Below are positions 1-7,562 of a stretch of DNA of 7,562 nt, in pieces; position 1 is the stretch's first letter, and each line of letters begins with the position of its first letter. Source of the stretch: an uncultured Collinsella sp. (lineage in GTDB: Bacteria > Actinomycetota > Coriobacteriia > Coriobacteriales > Coriobacteriaceae); assembly GCA_900548565.1 (NCBI GenBank), contig URKV01000089.1:1-7562 (forward strand), written 5' to 3'. The position numbers and the translations under genes were made by a program. The notes under the pieces were generated by a model, which saw only the letters and a list, made by a program, of their open reading frames with translations, searched no databases and was not told where the DNA came from.

Positions 1-45
1 ACGGCGACCACCGAGATCTACACGCGTAAGATCGTCGGCAGCGTC
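1..45 (+). other. Illumina/Nextera P5 adapter (library sequence)
   Basis: This is not biological sequence. Positions 1-23 match the 3' part of the Illumina P5 oligo (ends GAGATCTACAC). Positions 24-31 (GCGTAAGA) sit where the i5 index belongs. Positions 32-45 (TCGTCGGCAGCGTC) are the Nextera read-1 sequence. The 19-bp transposon mosaic end that should follow is missing, and the sequence passes straight into the ABC transporter gene. The last ten adapter bases (36-45) may coincide with genuine genomic sequence, as explained in the findings. Confidence 0.97.
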
Positions 46-380
46 TGGATGTGCGCGAACAGGTCGCGGCGAATATCGGACACCACGCGTTGGGCCGCGC
101 GCACCATAATCTGCGAGTAGCCCAGGGCCGAAAGCACGCCCGCGGCGTAGATGATCGCCGTCAGGATGACCTGCTTGGCGAGCAGTTCATCCCCGCCCGT
201 GGCCAAACCGTTAACGATGGGGCGCACCATGTAGGTGCCGACGAGGCTCGCGATGGCGGCGACGGAGGCGAGCACGCCCACCGCGAGCAACGAGAACTTG
301 GCATGCCCCATGTAGGAGAGCAGGCGGCGCACCGTGCGCTTGAGGTCGGCCGGGCGTGCTTGGGCTGCGGTCTTAGGCAT
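46..380 (-). CDS. ABC exporter half-transporter, second subunit (3'-truncated at the contig edge)
   Basis: This is the N-terminal ~112 residues of a fused membrane-ATPase ABC half-transporter, which would normally be about 580-620 aa. Only the start of the transmembrane domain is present. After a basic N-terminus (about residues 1-28) come two hydrophobic stretches, about 30-55 and 68-92, ending in a loop DIRRDLFAHIQ that is typical of these exporters just before the conserved TLP. The nucleotide-binding domain is off the contig. The ATG at 380-378 lies 8 nt downstream of a GGGGGTG Shine-Dalgarno-like stretch. Its first bases overlap the stop codon of the upstream ABC gene (8-nt overlap, 373-380), which indicates translational coupling and a two-subunit complex. 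Codons to the left of position 46 (TLPTILRV) are read from adapter, although TLP itself matches the family. Inference: this subunit carries the catalytic ATP site of a heterodimer. Substrate unknown. Confidence 0.88.
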
Positions 381-2202
381 GGCGCTCACCCCCTTCCAAG
401 GGCGATCCGCTGGGAACGGAGGAAAACGGATCATTCGCGCAGCCATCGTCGCCGCCGTCGCTGGCGTCCGTGTTCCCCGCAAACTCCATCTGCGAGGCGT
501 AAATCTCCTGGTATATGTTGTCGCCCGCCAGCAGTTCCTCGTGCGTGCCCACGCCGTGGACACGACCGTCATCCAACACCACAATGCGATCGGCATCCAT
601 GACGCTCGCGATGCGCTGGGCGATGATGAGCACGGTCGTATTGGGAATCCGAGCGATGTGCTCGCGAATCTTAGCGTCGGTCGCCATATCGACCGCGCTG
701 GTGGAGTCATCAAAAATGAGCACGCGCGGATGCTTGAGCAGTGTGCGTGCGATGCACAGGCGCTGCTTCTGGCCACCCGAGACACCGGCGCCGCCTTGGC
801 CCAACTCGCCGTCGAGTCCGCCGATGCGATCAAGGAACTCGTCCACGCACGCCGCGCGGCAAGCCGCGAGGAGCTCATCGTCCGACGCCTGCGGATTGCC
901 CCACTGCAGGTTCTCGCGCACGGTACCCGTAAACAGCACATTCTTTTGCAGCACAATGCCCACGGCGTCGCGTAGAGTCGCGAGGTCGTAGTCGCGCACG
1001 TCGCGTCCGCCCACAAGCACGGCGCCTTCGGTGGCGTCGTACAGGCGCGCAATCAGCTGCACAAGCGAGCTCTTGCCCGAGCCCGTGCCGCCGAGGATGC
1101 CCACCGTCGAGCCGCTCTCGATGCGAAGGTCGATATGCTCGAGCACATCCTCGGCTGCATCCGCGCGGTATTTAAAGGAAACGTCGCGAAACTCGATACT
1201 GCCGTCCACTGGCGCCGCAGTCGCGAGGTCTCCCGCAGGGTTGGCGATAAAGGGTTCCTCGTCGAGCACCTCGGCGATACGGCCCACACTCGTAAGAGCG
1301 CGCGTGAGCAGCAAAAACACGTTGGAAATCATCATGAGCGAATTCATGATCAGCAGCACGTAGCTCATAAAGCCCGTGAGCGAGCCCACGCCCAGCTTGC
1401 CGGCGAGAATCATGCGGCCGCCAATCCACAGGATGGAGAGCGCAGCCACGTACATCGACAGCTGAAACACCGGCAGGTTGAGCACCGCGCTGCCAAAGGT
1501 CTTTGTCGCAGTGCGCGCGAGCTCGGTATTGACGGTGTCGAACTTGGCCTCCTCGTGCTCGGTACGAACGTAGGCCTTGACGGCACGCACGGCGGTGAGG
1601 TCTTCCTGTACCACGCCGTTGAGGTGGTCCATCGAGGTCTGGAGTTGGCGGTAGAGCGGACTGACGCGATAGGTGATGGCACCCAGTACGATTGCCAGCA
1701 CGGGCAAGATGATCGCAAAGACGGTGGCGAGCGGGCGCGACAGCATCAGCGCGTAGATAAGGCCGACGATAAGCGTCACCGGGCCGCGCACCATAGGGCG
1801 AAAGCCGTTGCCCACAGCATTTTGGATAACGGTGATGTCCGTGGTCATGCGGGTGACGAGCGAGCTGGCGTCGTAGTTGTCCAGGTTACCAAAAGCGAGC
1901 GTCTGAATCTTTTTGTACTCGGCCTCGCGCAGGTTAGCGCCTAGGCCCGAGGCAACGCGGGCGGACGTGCGGGCATAACCCAAGCCCAGTACCAGCGAAA
2001 GCGCAGCGCACACCAACATGTACGCGCCCTGCAGCAGCATGTAGTTGATATCACCCGCAGGCACGCCCACATCGATGATGTTGGCCATGATGACCGGGAT
2101 AAACAGCTCGAGCACCGTCTCGACCGACACAAAGAACACGCCGAGGATGGCATCGCGACGGTATGCCCCTAGATAGGAAAACAGTATTTTGAGATTGCGC
2201 AC
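373..2202 (-). CDS. ABC exporter half-transporter with degenerate ATP site (first subunit)
   Basis: A 609-aa type IV ABC exporter with a six-helix membrane domain (about residues 15-310) followed by an ATPase domain (about 335-565). Visible motifs are Walker A GGTGSGKSS at 371-379, Q-loop Q419, signature VSGGQ at 474-478, Walker B VLIFD at 494-498 and D-loop SAVD at 502-505. The residue after the Walker B Asp is D499 where a catalytic Glu is usual, and the switch His is replaced by Q529. Such substitutions are known from the non-catalytic subunit of heterodimeric exporters (TM287/288 type), which fits the overlapping partner gene downstream. The start is GTG at 2202, 10 nt after GGGGG; the ATG at 2219 is out of frame. 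After about residue 576 the protein has a polar, low-complexity tail, part of which is encoded by a dispersed 30-bp repeat (404-433). Likely role: drug, lipid or peptide export across the cytoplasmic membrane. The actual substrate cannot be read from sequence. Confidence 0.95.
   Translation of the reverse strand: MRNLKILFSYLGAYRRDAILGVFFVSVETVLELFIPVIMANIIDVGVPAGDINYMLLQGAYMLVCAALSLVLGLGYARTSARVASGLGANLREAEYKKIQTLAFGNLDNYDASSLVTRMTTDITVIQNAVGNGFRPMVRGPVTLIVGLIYALMLSRPLATVFAIILPVLAIVLGAITYRVSPLYRQLQTSMDHLNGVVQEDLTAVRAVKAYVRTEHEEAKFDTVNTELARTATKTFGSAVLNLPVFQLSMYVAALSILWIGGRMILAGKLGVGSLTGFMSYVLLIMNSLMMISNVFLLLTRALTSVGRIAEVLDEEPFIANPAGDLATAAPVDGSIEFRDVSFKYRADAAEDVLEHIDLRIESGSTVGILGGTGSGKSSLVQLIARLYDATEGAVLVGGRDVRDYDLATLRDAVGIVLQKNVLFTGTVRENLQWGNPQASDDELLAACRAACVDEFLDRIGGLDGELGQGGAGVSGGQKQRLCIARTLLKHPRVLIFDDSTSAVDMATDAKIREHIARIPNTTVLIIAQRIASVMDADRIVVLDDGRVHGVGTHEELLAGDNIYQEIYASQMEFAGNTDASDGGDDGCANDPFSSVPSGSPLEGGERHA
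404..433 (-). repeat. 30-bp palindromic dispersed repeat, copy inside the ABC gene
   Basis: Read on the minus strand this begins TGATCCGTTTTCCTCCGT and ends GCGGATC. It matches the copy at 6547-6576 at 28 of 30 positions, while flanking sequence is unrelated. The ends form a short inverted repeat (GATCCG/CGGATC). This copy lies within codons of the ABC exporter C-terminal tail, encoding about NDPFSSVPSGS just before the stop codon. Confidence 0.85.
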
Positions 2203-2243
2203 GCAGGTTCAACCCCCATCAAACGTTGTTCGCAAACGCACGT

Positions 2244-2263
2244 ATTATTGCGCGCCGAATAAT
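2244..2263. promoter_or_regulatory. Candidate operator palindrome in the ABC promoter
   Basis: A 20-bp dyad of the form ATTATT-NN-GCGC-NN-AATAAT (16 of 20 positions symmetric) sits between and over the -35 and -10 of the ABC promoter. The position suggests a repressor site. The regulator is not encoded in the window and its family cannot be assigned from the site alone. Confidence 0.5.
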
Positions 2264-2271
2264 GGTGTCAA
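2244..2271 (-). promoter_or_regulatory. Sigma70-type promoter of the ABC exporter operon
   Basis: On the minus strand a perfect -35 TTGACA (2271-2266) is followed, after a 16-bp spacer, by a -10 AATAAT (2249-2244, 5 of 6 matches to TATAAT). Transcription would begin near 2237, leaving a leader of about 35 nt before the GTG start at 2202. The spacer and -10 are covered by a palindrome, so a bound regulator would directly occlude RNA polymerase. Confidence 0.72.
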
Positions 2272-2343
2272 GTATTCCGAAATCGTTTTCTGCAAGGTTA
2301 GCGCCGGCGGCGAGTTCTCGTGATGTGTGTCCATATTCACTCG

Positions 2344-2354
2344 GAATAATGGTG
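2344..2354 (+). promoter_or_regulatory. Second copy of the GAATAATGGTG operator-like motif
   Basis: GAATAATGGTG occurs at 2257-2267, as the right half of the ABC promoter palindrome plus the start of its -35, and again here exactly 87 bp away in the same orientation. The copy here is within CGGAATAATGGTG and lies between the two divergent promoters. It could be an auxiliary half-site. An 11-bp match in a 258-bp gap is suggestive but not proof. Confidence 0.35.
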
Positions 2355-2389
2355 CGCGAGACTTTTTCGCTCCGGCGTCATCACAAACC

Positions 2390-2420
2390 TTGACTCTACA
2401 ATCGTTATAGGGTTTTCACT
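2390..2420 (+). promoter_or_regulatory. Candidate MerR-type promoter of the MATE gene
   Basis: A -35 TTGACT (2390-2395) is followed by an imperfect dyad (CTCTA...TATAG) and then GGGTTT. The best -10 at MerR-type spacing is TTCACT at 2415-2420 with a 19-bp spacer. MerR-family regulators are known to activate promoters with overlong 19-20 bp spacers that contain a dyad operator. A start near 2427 would give a leader of about 34 nt. The -10 match is weak (3 of 6), and TACACT at 2420-2425 is an alternative. Confidence 0.45.
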
Positions 2421-2460
2421 ACACTGGTACGTAAACAAACCCAGCCAGAAAGCCCCGCCC

Positions 2461-3808
2461 ATGGAACACGACCTCACACGCGGCAATGTCCTTAAGACCA
2501 TCGCGGTCTTTGCCCTGCCTTATATGCTCTCGTACTTTTTGCAGATGCTCTACGGTATGGCCGACCTGTACATGATGGGGCAGTTCAGCGGTGCCGCCGG
2601 CATCACCGCCGTGGGTAATGGCGCGCAGACGCTCTACATCATTACCGTGACGCTCGTGGGGCTGGCCATGGGAACGACGGTTATCGTCGGCCACGCTGTG
2701 GGCTCGCGCCGTTTCGATCGCGCCGAGACCGCCATCGGCAACACCATCACGCTCTTTATGGGCGTCTCGGTGGTACTGGCCGCTGTCCTGCTCGCACTGT
2801 GCCCGCAAATCGTGGCGCTCATTGGCACGCCGGCCGAGGCAGTCGAAGGCACCGCCGCCTACCTGCGTATCTGCTTTGTCGGCATTCCGTTTATCGCCGC
2901 GTACAACATTCTCTCGGCCATCTTTCGCGGGCTGGGCGATTCGCGCTCGCCTATGTACGTGATCGGCGTGGCGTGCATCATCAACATCGCGCTCGACTTT
3001 CTATTTATCGGCCACATGGGACTCGGCCCCGTGGGTGCGGCGCTCGGCACGGTAACCGCCCAGACGGCAAGCGTTGCCCTCGCGCTCGTGTGGCTCAAGA
3101 GCCGTCGCACGAACATCCACGTTAAGCGTAGCGACCTGCGCCCCCAGCCCGAGGTGCTCGGCAGCATTCTTAAGATCGGCGTGCCCGTGGCCGTGCAGGA
3201 CGGTTGCATCCAGGTGGCGTTTATGTTTATCACCGTCATCGCCAACCACCGAGGGCTCGTCGACGCCGCCGCCGTGGGCCTGGTCGAAAAAGATGATCAG
3301 CTTTTTGTTCATTGTGCCGAGTTCCATGGGCGCCACTGTCAGCGCGCTCACGGCGCAAAACGCCGGCGCGGGCAAGGGCGACCGCGCGCGTCAGGTGCTT
3401 AAGGACGCCATGACGATCTCGGTGGTGTACGGCTGTCTGATCACGGTGCTGATGTGGCTGGTGGCACCGGCGTTTATCGGCTTTTTTGCCAAGGACGCCG
3501 CGGTGGTCGCTGCCGGCACCGGCTATATGCGCAGCTACATTTTCGATGCAATCTTTGCCGGCATCCACATTTGCTTTAGCGGCTTTTTCGCTGCATACGG
3601 CAAGAGCTACATCGGCTTTGCGCACAACGTGCTGGCCGTGGCGCTCATTCGCGTGCCGGGCGCGTGGCTGCTGTCGAACGCCTATTCCGATACGTTGTTT
3701 CCCATGGGCATCGCCTCGCCGTGTGGATCGATTTTGTCGGCAGTCATCTGTGTTGTCGCGTTTACCGTGCTCAACCGGCGCGGGGCTTTTGACAAGCTGG
3801 TGGCGTAG
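2461..3808 (+). pseudogene. MATE-family multidrug/sodium efflux transporter, frameshifted
   Basis: The product is a MATE antiporter of the DinF/NorM superfamily: 12 membrane helices in two bundles, exporting cationic compounds in exchange for Na+ or H+. The first frame starts at ATG 2461 (weak SD AGAAAG, 8 nt upstream) and reads correctly through AAAVGLVEK (residue 277). After an A5 run at 3287-3291 the family-like sequence continues one base out of phase, as MISFLFIVPSS from 3293 to the TAG at 3806-3808. Removing one A would join both halves into a 448-aa protein, the usual MATE length. Without that, the first frame continues in unrelated codons to a stop at 3402, giving a 313-aa product that lacks the second bundle. 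The cause could be a real inactivating or phase-variable mutation or an assembly error; read support would decide. The gene is transcribed divergently from the ABC exporter, suggesting a shared efflux locus. Confidence 0.9.
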
Positions 3809-3819
3809 CGGGGCAACGC

Positions 3820-3906
3820 GAGATCGCCCTGATCGATGACATCATCAGCGACGACCCCGCGACCTACGTGACGCAGATCACGGTGCCGGTTGCCCCGTCC
3901 AAATAA
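3820..3906 (+). pseudogene. C-terminal remnant resembling a GyrI-like effector-binding domain
   Basis: Directly after the MATE stop, a frame with no usable start encodes 28 residues ending DDPATYVTQITVPVAPSK before TAA at 3904-3906. The same frame has a stop at 3790, inside the MATE gene, so this cannot be a whole gene. The pattern D-P-x-x-Y-V-T-x-I-x-x-P-V resembles the closing strand of GyrI-like small-molecule-binding domains, which are often fused to MerR-family DNA-binding domains. Codons use G or C in third position like the neighbours. I infer that it is the tail of a lost regulator gene left by a deletion. It is too short to be certain by eye. Confidence 0.42.
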
Positions 3907-3951
3907 GATCCGCCCGGAAGGCAGTTCAATCATGCTTTCCGGGCGGATCTT
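3905..3951. terminator. Bidirectional hairpin terminator between MATE and ligA
   Basis: Perfect 15-bp inverted arms AAGATCCGCCCGGAA (3905-3919) and TTCCGGGCGGATCTT (3937-3951) extend inward by one G:U and three more pairs, with a 9-nt loop. The hairpin lies between two convergent genes. Reading leftward from ligA it is followed by TTATTT; reading rightward by CAATTT. It probably ends both transcripts. Its left arm begins inside the stop codon of the regulator remnant. Confidence 0.82.
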
Positions 3952-3970
3952 CAATTTGGTTATCGATGCA

Positions 3971-6271
<2,301 letters not shown>

Positions 6272-6308
6272 TCAAACCGCACCGAATCGGCAGCGGCCGG
6301 ACCGGGGC

Positions 6309-6510
6309 GGACAGTTAGTTCAGATACGTATAAATCCTAGAGCTGGATCAGGCACGAACACCCCTGTTTCAACTAATTTGAGCTCCTCGAAACCGTGTAA
6401 ACGTCCCGCTCGCCCTCCCAAGCACCCATTCAAGCCCCATCTCAATCAAAAAATTGCTCAAAACGCATCCCAAGCTGCCCCAGATTTATACGTATCTGAA
6501 CTAACTGTCC
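6309..6510. repeat. 202-bp element bounded by perfect 28-bp inverted repeats
   Basis: The left arm at 6309-6336 (begins GGACAGTTAGTTCAGATACG) is the exact reverse complement of the right arm at 6483-6510; all 28 bases match and the match stops abruptly on both sides. The interior is 146 bp, AT-richer than the neighbouring genes, with no coding frame and a nested 7-bp pair (TTTGAGC 6377-6383, GCTCAAA 6456-6462). No flanking target duplication is evident. Candidate explanations are a MITE-like non-autonomous transposable element or an invertible segment. A transcript through it would form a long stem. Confidence 0.75.
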
Positions 6511-6546
6511 AGACCATTACGAACCAGGCCTCTTGTCAGCCCCAAG

Positions 6547-6576
6547 TGATCCGTTTTCCTCCGTCCCCAACGGATC
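6547..6576 (+). repeat. 30-bp palindromic dispersed repeat, intergenic copy
   Basis: This begins TGATCCGTTTTCCTCCGT and ends AACGGATC. Extended by one base to 6577, its ends form a perfect 9-bp inverted repeat, TGATCCGTT (6547-6555) and AACGGATCA (6569-6577), with a 13-nt loop. It is 28/30 identical to the minus-strand sequence at 404-433, some 6 kb away. It resembles a REP-type dispersed palindrome and lies just downstream of the htrA terminator. Confidence 0.85.
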
Positions 6577-6585
6577 AACAAGAAA

Positions 6586-6622
6586 AGAGGGGCTGTCCCA
6601 CACTTGGCGGGACAGCCCCTCT
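6586..6622 (-). terminator. Rho-independent terminator of the htrA gene
   Basis: A 14-bp perfect stem, AGAGGGGCTGTCCC (6586-6599) with GGGACAGCCCCTCT (6609-6622), has a 9-nt loop. On the minus strand it is followed by TTTTCTTGTT. It begins 27 bp beyond the htrA stop codon. Its strength implies that ligA is not simply co-transcribed from the htrA promoter. Confidence 0.92.
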
Positions 6623-6648
6623 GGCTTCGGCATATGCGAAACGGCTCG

Positions 6649-7518
6649 CTAGTAGCCCTGGCCGTAGCCCTGACCCTGGCCCTGCTGGCCCAGCAGCTCC
6701 TCCAGGTACTGGCGCAGCTGCTCGTCGGTAATACCGCCGTTGCCGGTGTCGGTCGAACTGTCGTCCTGCTGCTGGTTCTGCAGCTCCTCATCGGAGCCCA
6801 GCTCGACGGTGACCTTCTTCTCTTCCTTGCCGCGCATGAGCGTGATCTCGACCTTCTCGCCCACCTCGTGGCTGCGCAGCGCGATGATCAGGCCATCGGC
6901 GCTCGTGATCTCGTCGTCGCCCAACTTGGTGATGACGTCGCCCTCCTGAATGCCGGCCTTGGCGGCAGGACCGTCCTCAACGACGCTCGCCACATACGCG
7001 CCGCTATCGGTGCTCAGCTTGTTGGTGCGGGCGTTGAGCGCGTTGACGCTCGAAAGCGTAGCGCCCATGTACGGATGCACCGGCGTCTTGCCGCCGATGA
7101 TCTGGTCGGCAATGTTCTTGGCGTAGTTAACGGGAATAGCAAAGCCCACGCCCGAGCTGGAGCCCGAGTAGCTCTCGATGAGCGAGTTGATGCCCACCAG
7201 CTCACCGTTGTCGTTGACGAGCGCGCCGCCGGAGTTGCCCGGGTTGATGGCGGCATCGGTCTGGATCATGTTGGCGTAGATAGTGTTGCCGCTGGTAGAG
7301 CTCATGGCCGTGGAGCGGTAGAGCGCCGAGACGATACCGGTGGAGACAGACTGCTCGTTGCCAAACGGCGAACCGATCGCCATGACCCACTCGCCCACGT
7401 TGAGCTTGGAGGAATCACCGATCTCGATCGGCGTGAGCTTGGAGGCGTCGGCGTCCTTGAGCTTGATGACGGCCAGGTAGCTCGAAGCATCGTTGCCCAC
7501 GAACTCGGCCTCGTAGGT
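6649..7518 (-). CDS. HtrA/DegP-like S1C serine protease with PDZ domain (5'-truncated)
   Basis: The last 289 residues of a trypsin-like envelope protease that degrades or refolds damaged extracytoplasmic proteins. Residue numbers count from the first native codon, ACC at 7518-7516. The second half of the protease domain shows the nucleophile S96 in NPGNSGGALV and the usual GFAIPV (125-130). One PDZ domain follows, about 150-240 (DGPAAKAGIQEGDVI at 182-196). The N-terminus, including the signal/membrane anchor and the catalytic His, is off the contig; residues MYKRQ read at the edge come from the adapter. Where the family has the catalytic Asp (DLAV-type motif) this protein has Y14 (SSYLAVIKL). 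After the PDZ comes an unusual tail rich in Gln, Asp, Gly and Tyr, ending QGQGYGQGY. The TAG stop is at 6651-6649, and a strong terminator follows. Confidence 0.93.
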   Translation of the reverse strand, partial: TYEAEFVGNDASSYLAVIKLKDADASKLTPIEIGDSSKLNVGEWVMAIGSPFGNEQSVSTGIVSALYRSTAMSSTSGNTIYANMIQTDAAINPGNSGGALVNDNGELVGINSLIESYSGSSSGVGFAIPVNYAKNIADQIIGGKTPVHPYMGATLSSVNALNARTNKLSTDSGAYVASVVEDGPAAKAGIQEGDVITKLGDDEITSADGLIIALRSHEVGEKVEITLMRGKEEKKVTVELGSDEELQNQQQDDSSTDTGNGGITDEQLRQYLEELLGQQGQGQGYGQGY

Positions 7519-7562
7519 CTGTCTCTTATACACATCTGACGCTGCCGACGATCTTACGCGTG
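7519..7562 (-). other. Nextera mosaic end plus P5-side adapter (library sequence)
   Basis: Positions 7519-7537 are CTGTCTCTTATACACATCT, the Tn5/Nextera mosaic end. Then come GACGCTGCCGACGA (7538-7551), the i5 index reverse complement TCTTACGC (7552-7559) and GTG of P5. The index is the same as at the left edge. Reading the minus strand, it creates the spurious peptide starts MYKRQ and MCIRDR. Confidence 0.98.

Noticed and set aside
1135..1944. A 269-codon plus-strand frame inside the ABC exporter gene
   Set aside because: Antisense shadow rich in His, Arg, Glu and Gln, with no ribosome binding site and no recognisable domain.
3287..3296. Programmed ribosomal frameshift in the MATE gene
   Set aside because: Rejoining the frames needs a +1 shift at a plain GAAAAAG. 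I see no stop codon pause or stimulatory structure, and MATE transporters are not known to use frameshifting. Mutation or error is simpler.
6309..6510. Two-repeat CRISPR or a rho-independent terminator
   Set aside because: The repeats are inverted, not direct, and the 146-bp loop is far too long for a terminator.
6378..6731. A 117-codon plus-strand frame between ligA and htrA
   Set aside because: It runs through the inverted-repeat arm, the palindromic repeat and the terminator hairpin into antisense htrA. Its composition is noncoding-like.

Overview
This is a short, adapter-bounded contig of roughly 60% GC bacterial DNA. It is not a natural replicon end. Positions 1-45 and 7519-7562 are Illumina Nextera library sequence, so native DNA runs from about 46 (possibly 36) to 7518. 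Gene content, base composition, the style of the NAD-dependent ligase and the Gln/Gly-rich HtrA tail suggest an actinomycetotal gut bacterium of the Coriobacteriia, perhaps Collinsella. That placement is my impression and not a search result.

Layout, left to right. (1) On the minus strand is a two-gene ABC exporter operon. A complete 609-aa half-transporter (373-2202) has a degenerate ATP site, and its stop overlaps the start of a second half-transporter (380 to the left edge, cut short). Together they look like a heterodimeric type IV ABC exporter. (2) The 258-bp divergent gap (2203-2460) holds a strong sigma70-type promoter for the ABC operon with a 20-bp palindrome embedded in it. It also holds a promoter for the rightward gene whose long-spaced layout resembles MerR-activated promoters. 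(3) On the plus strand is a MATE-family efflux transporter (2461-3808), split by a single-base frameshift in an A5 run. It is followed by a 28-codon fragment resembling the C-terminus of a GyrI-like effector-binding domain, the domain often attached to MerR-family regulators. (4) A bidirectional hairpin terminator (3905-3951) separates this from ligA (3971-6199, minus strand), a complete NAD-dependent DNA ligase. (5) A 449-bp gap (6200-6648) contains a 202-bp segment bounded by perfect 28-bp inverted repeats, a 30-bp palindromic repeat, and the terminator of the next gene. (6) An HtrA/DegP-type protease with a PDZ domain (6649-7518, minus strand) has lost its N-terminus at the contig edge.

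The left half is an efflux cluster: the ABC pair and the MATE gene are divergently transcribed, and regulator debris lies nearby. The right half is housekeeping: DNA ligation and envelope protein quality control, which are probably transcribed separately because a terminator lies between them. The most interesting non-gene signals are the 30-bp palindromic repeat, with one copy translated as part of the ABC protein tail, the 28-bp inverted-repeat element, and the operator architecture of the divergent gap. I found no CRISPR array, phage, tRNA, rRNA or new defence system.
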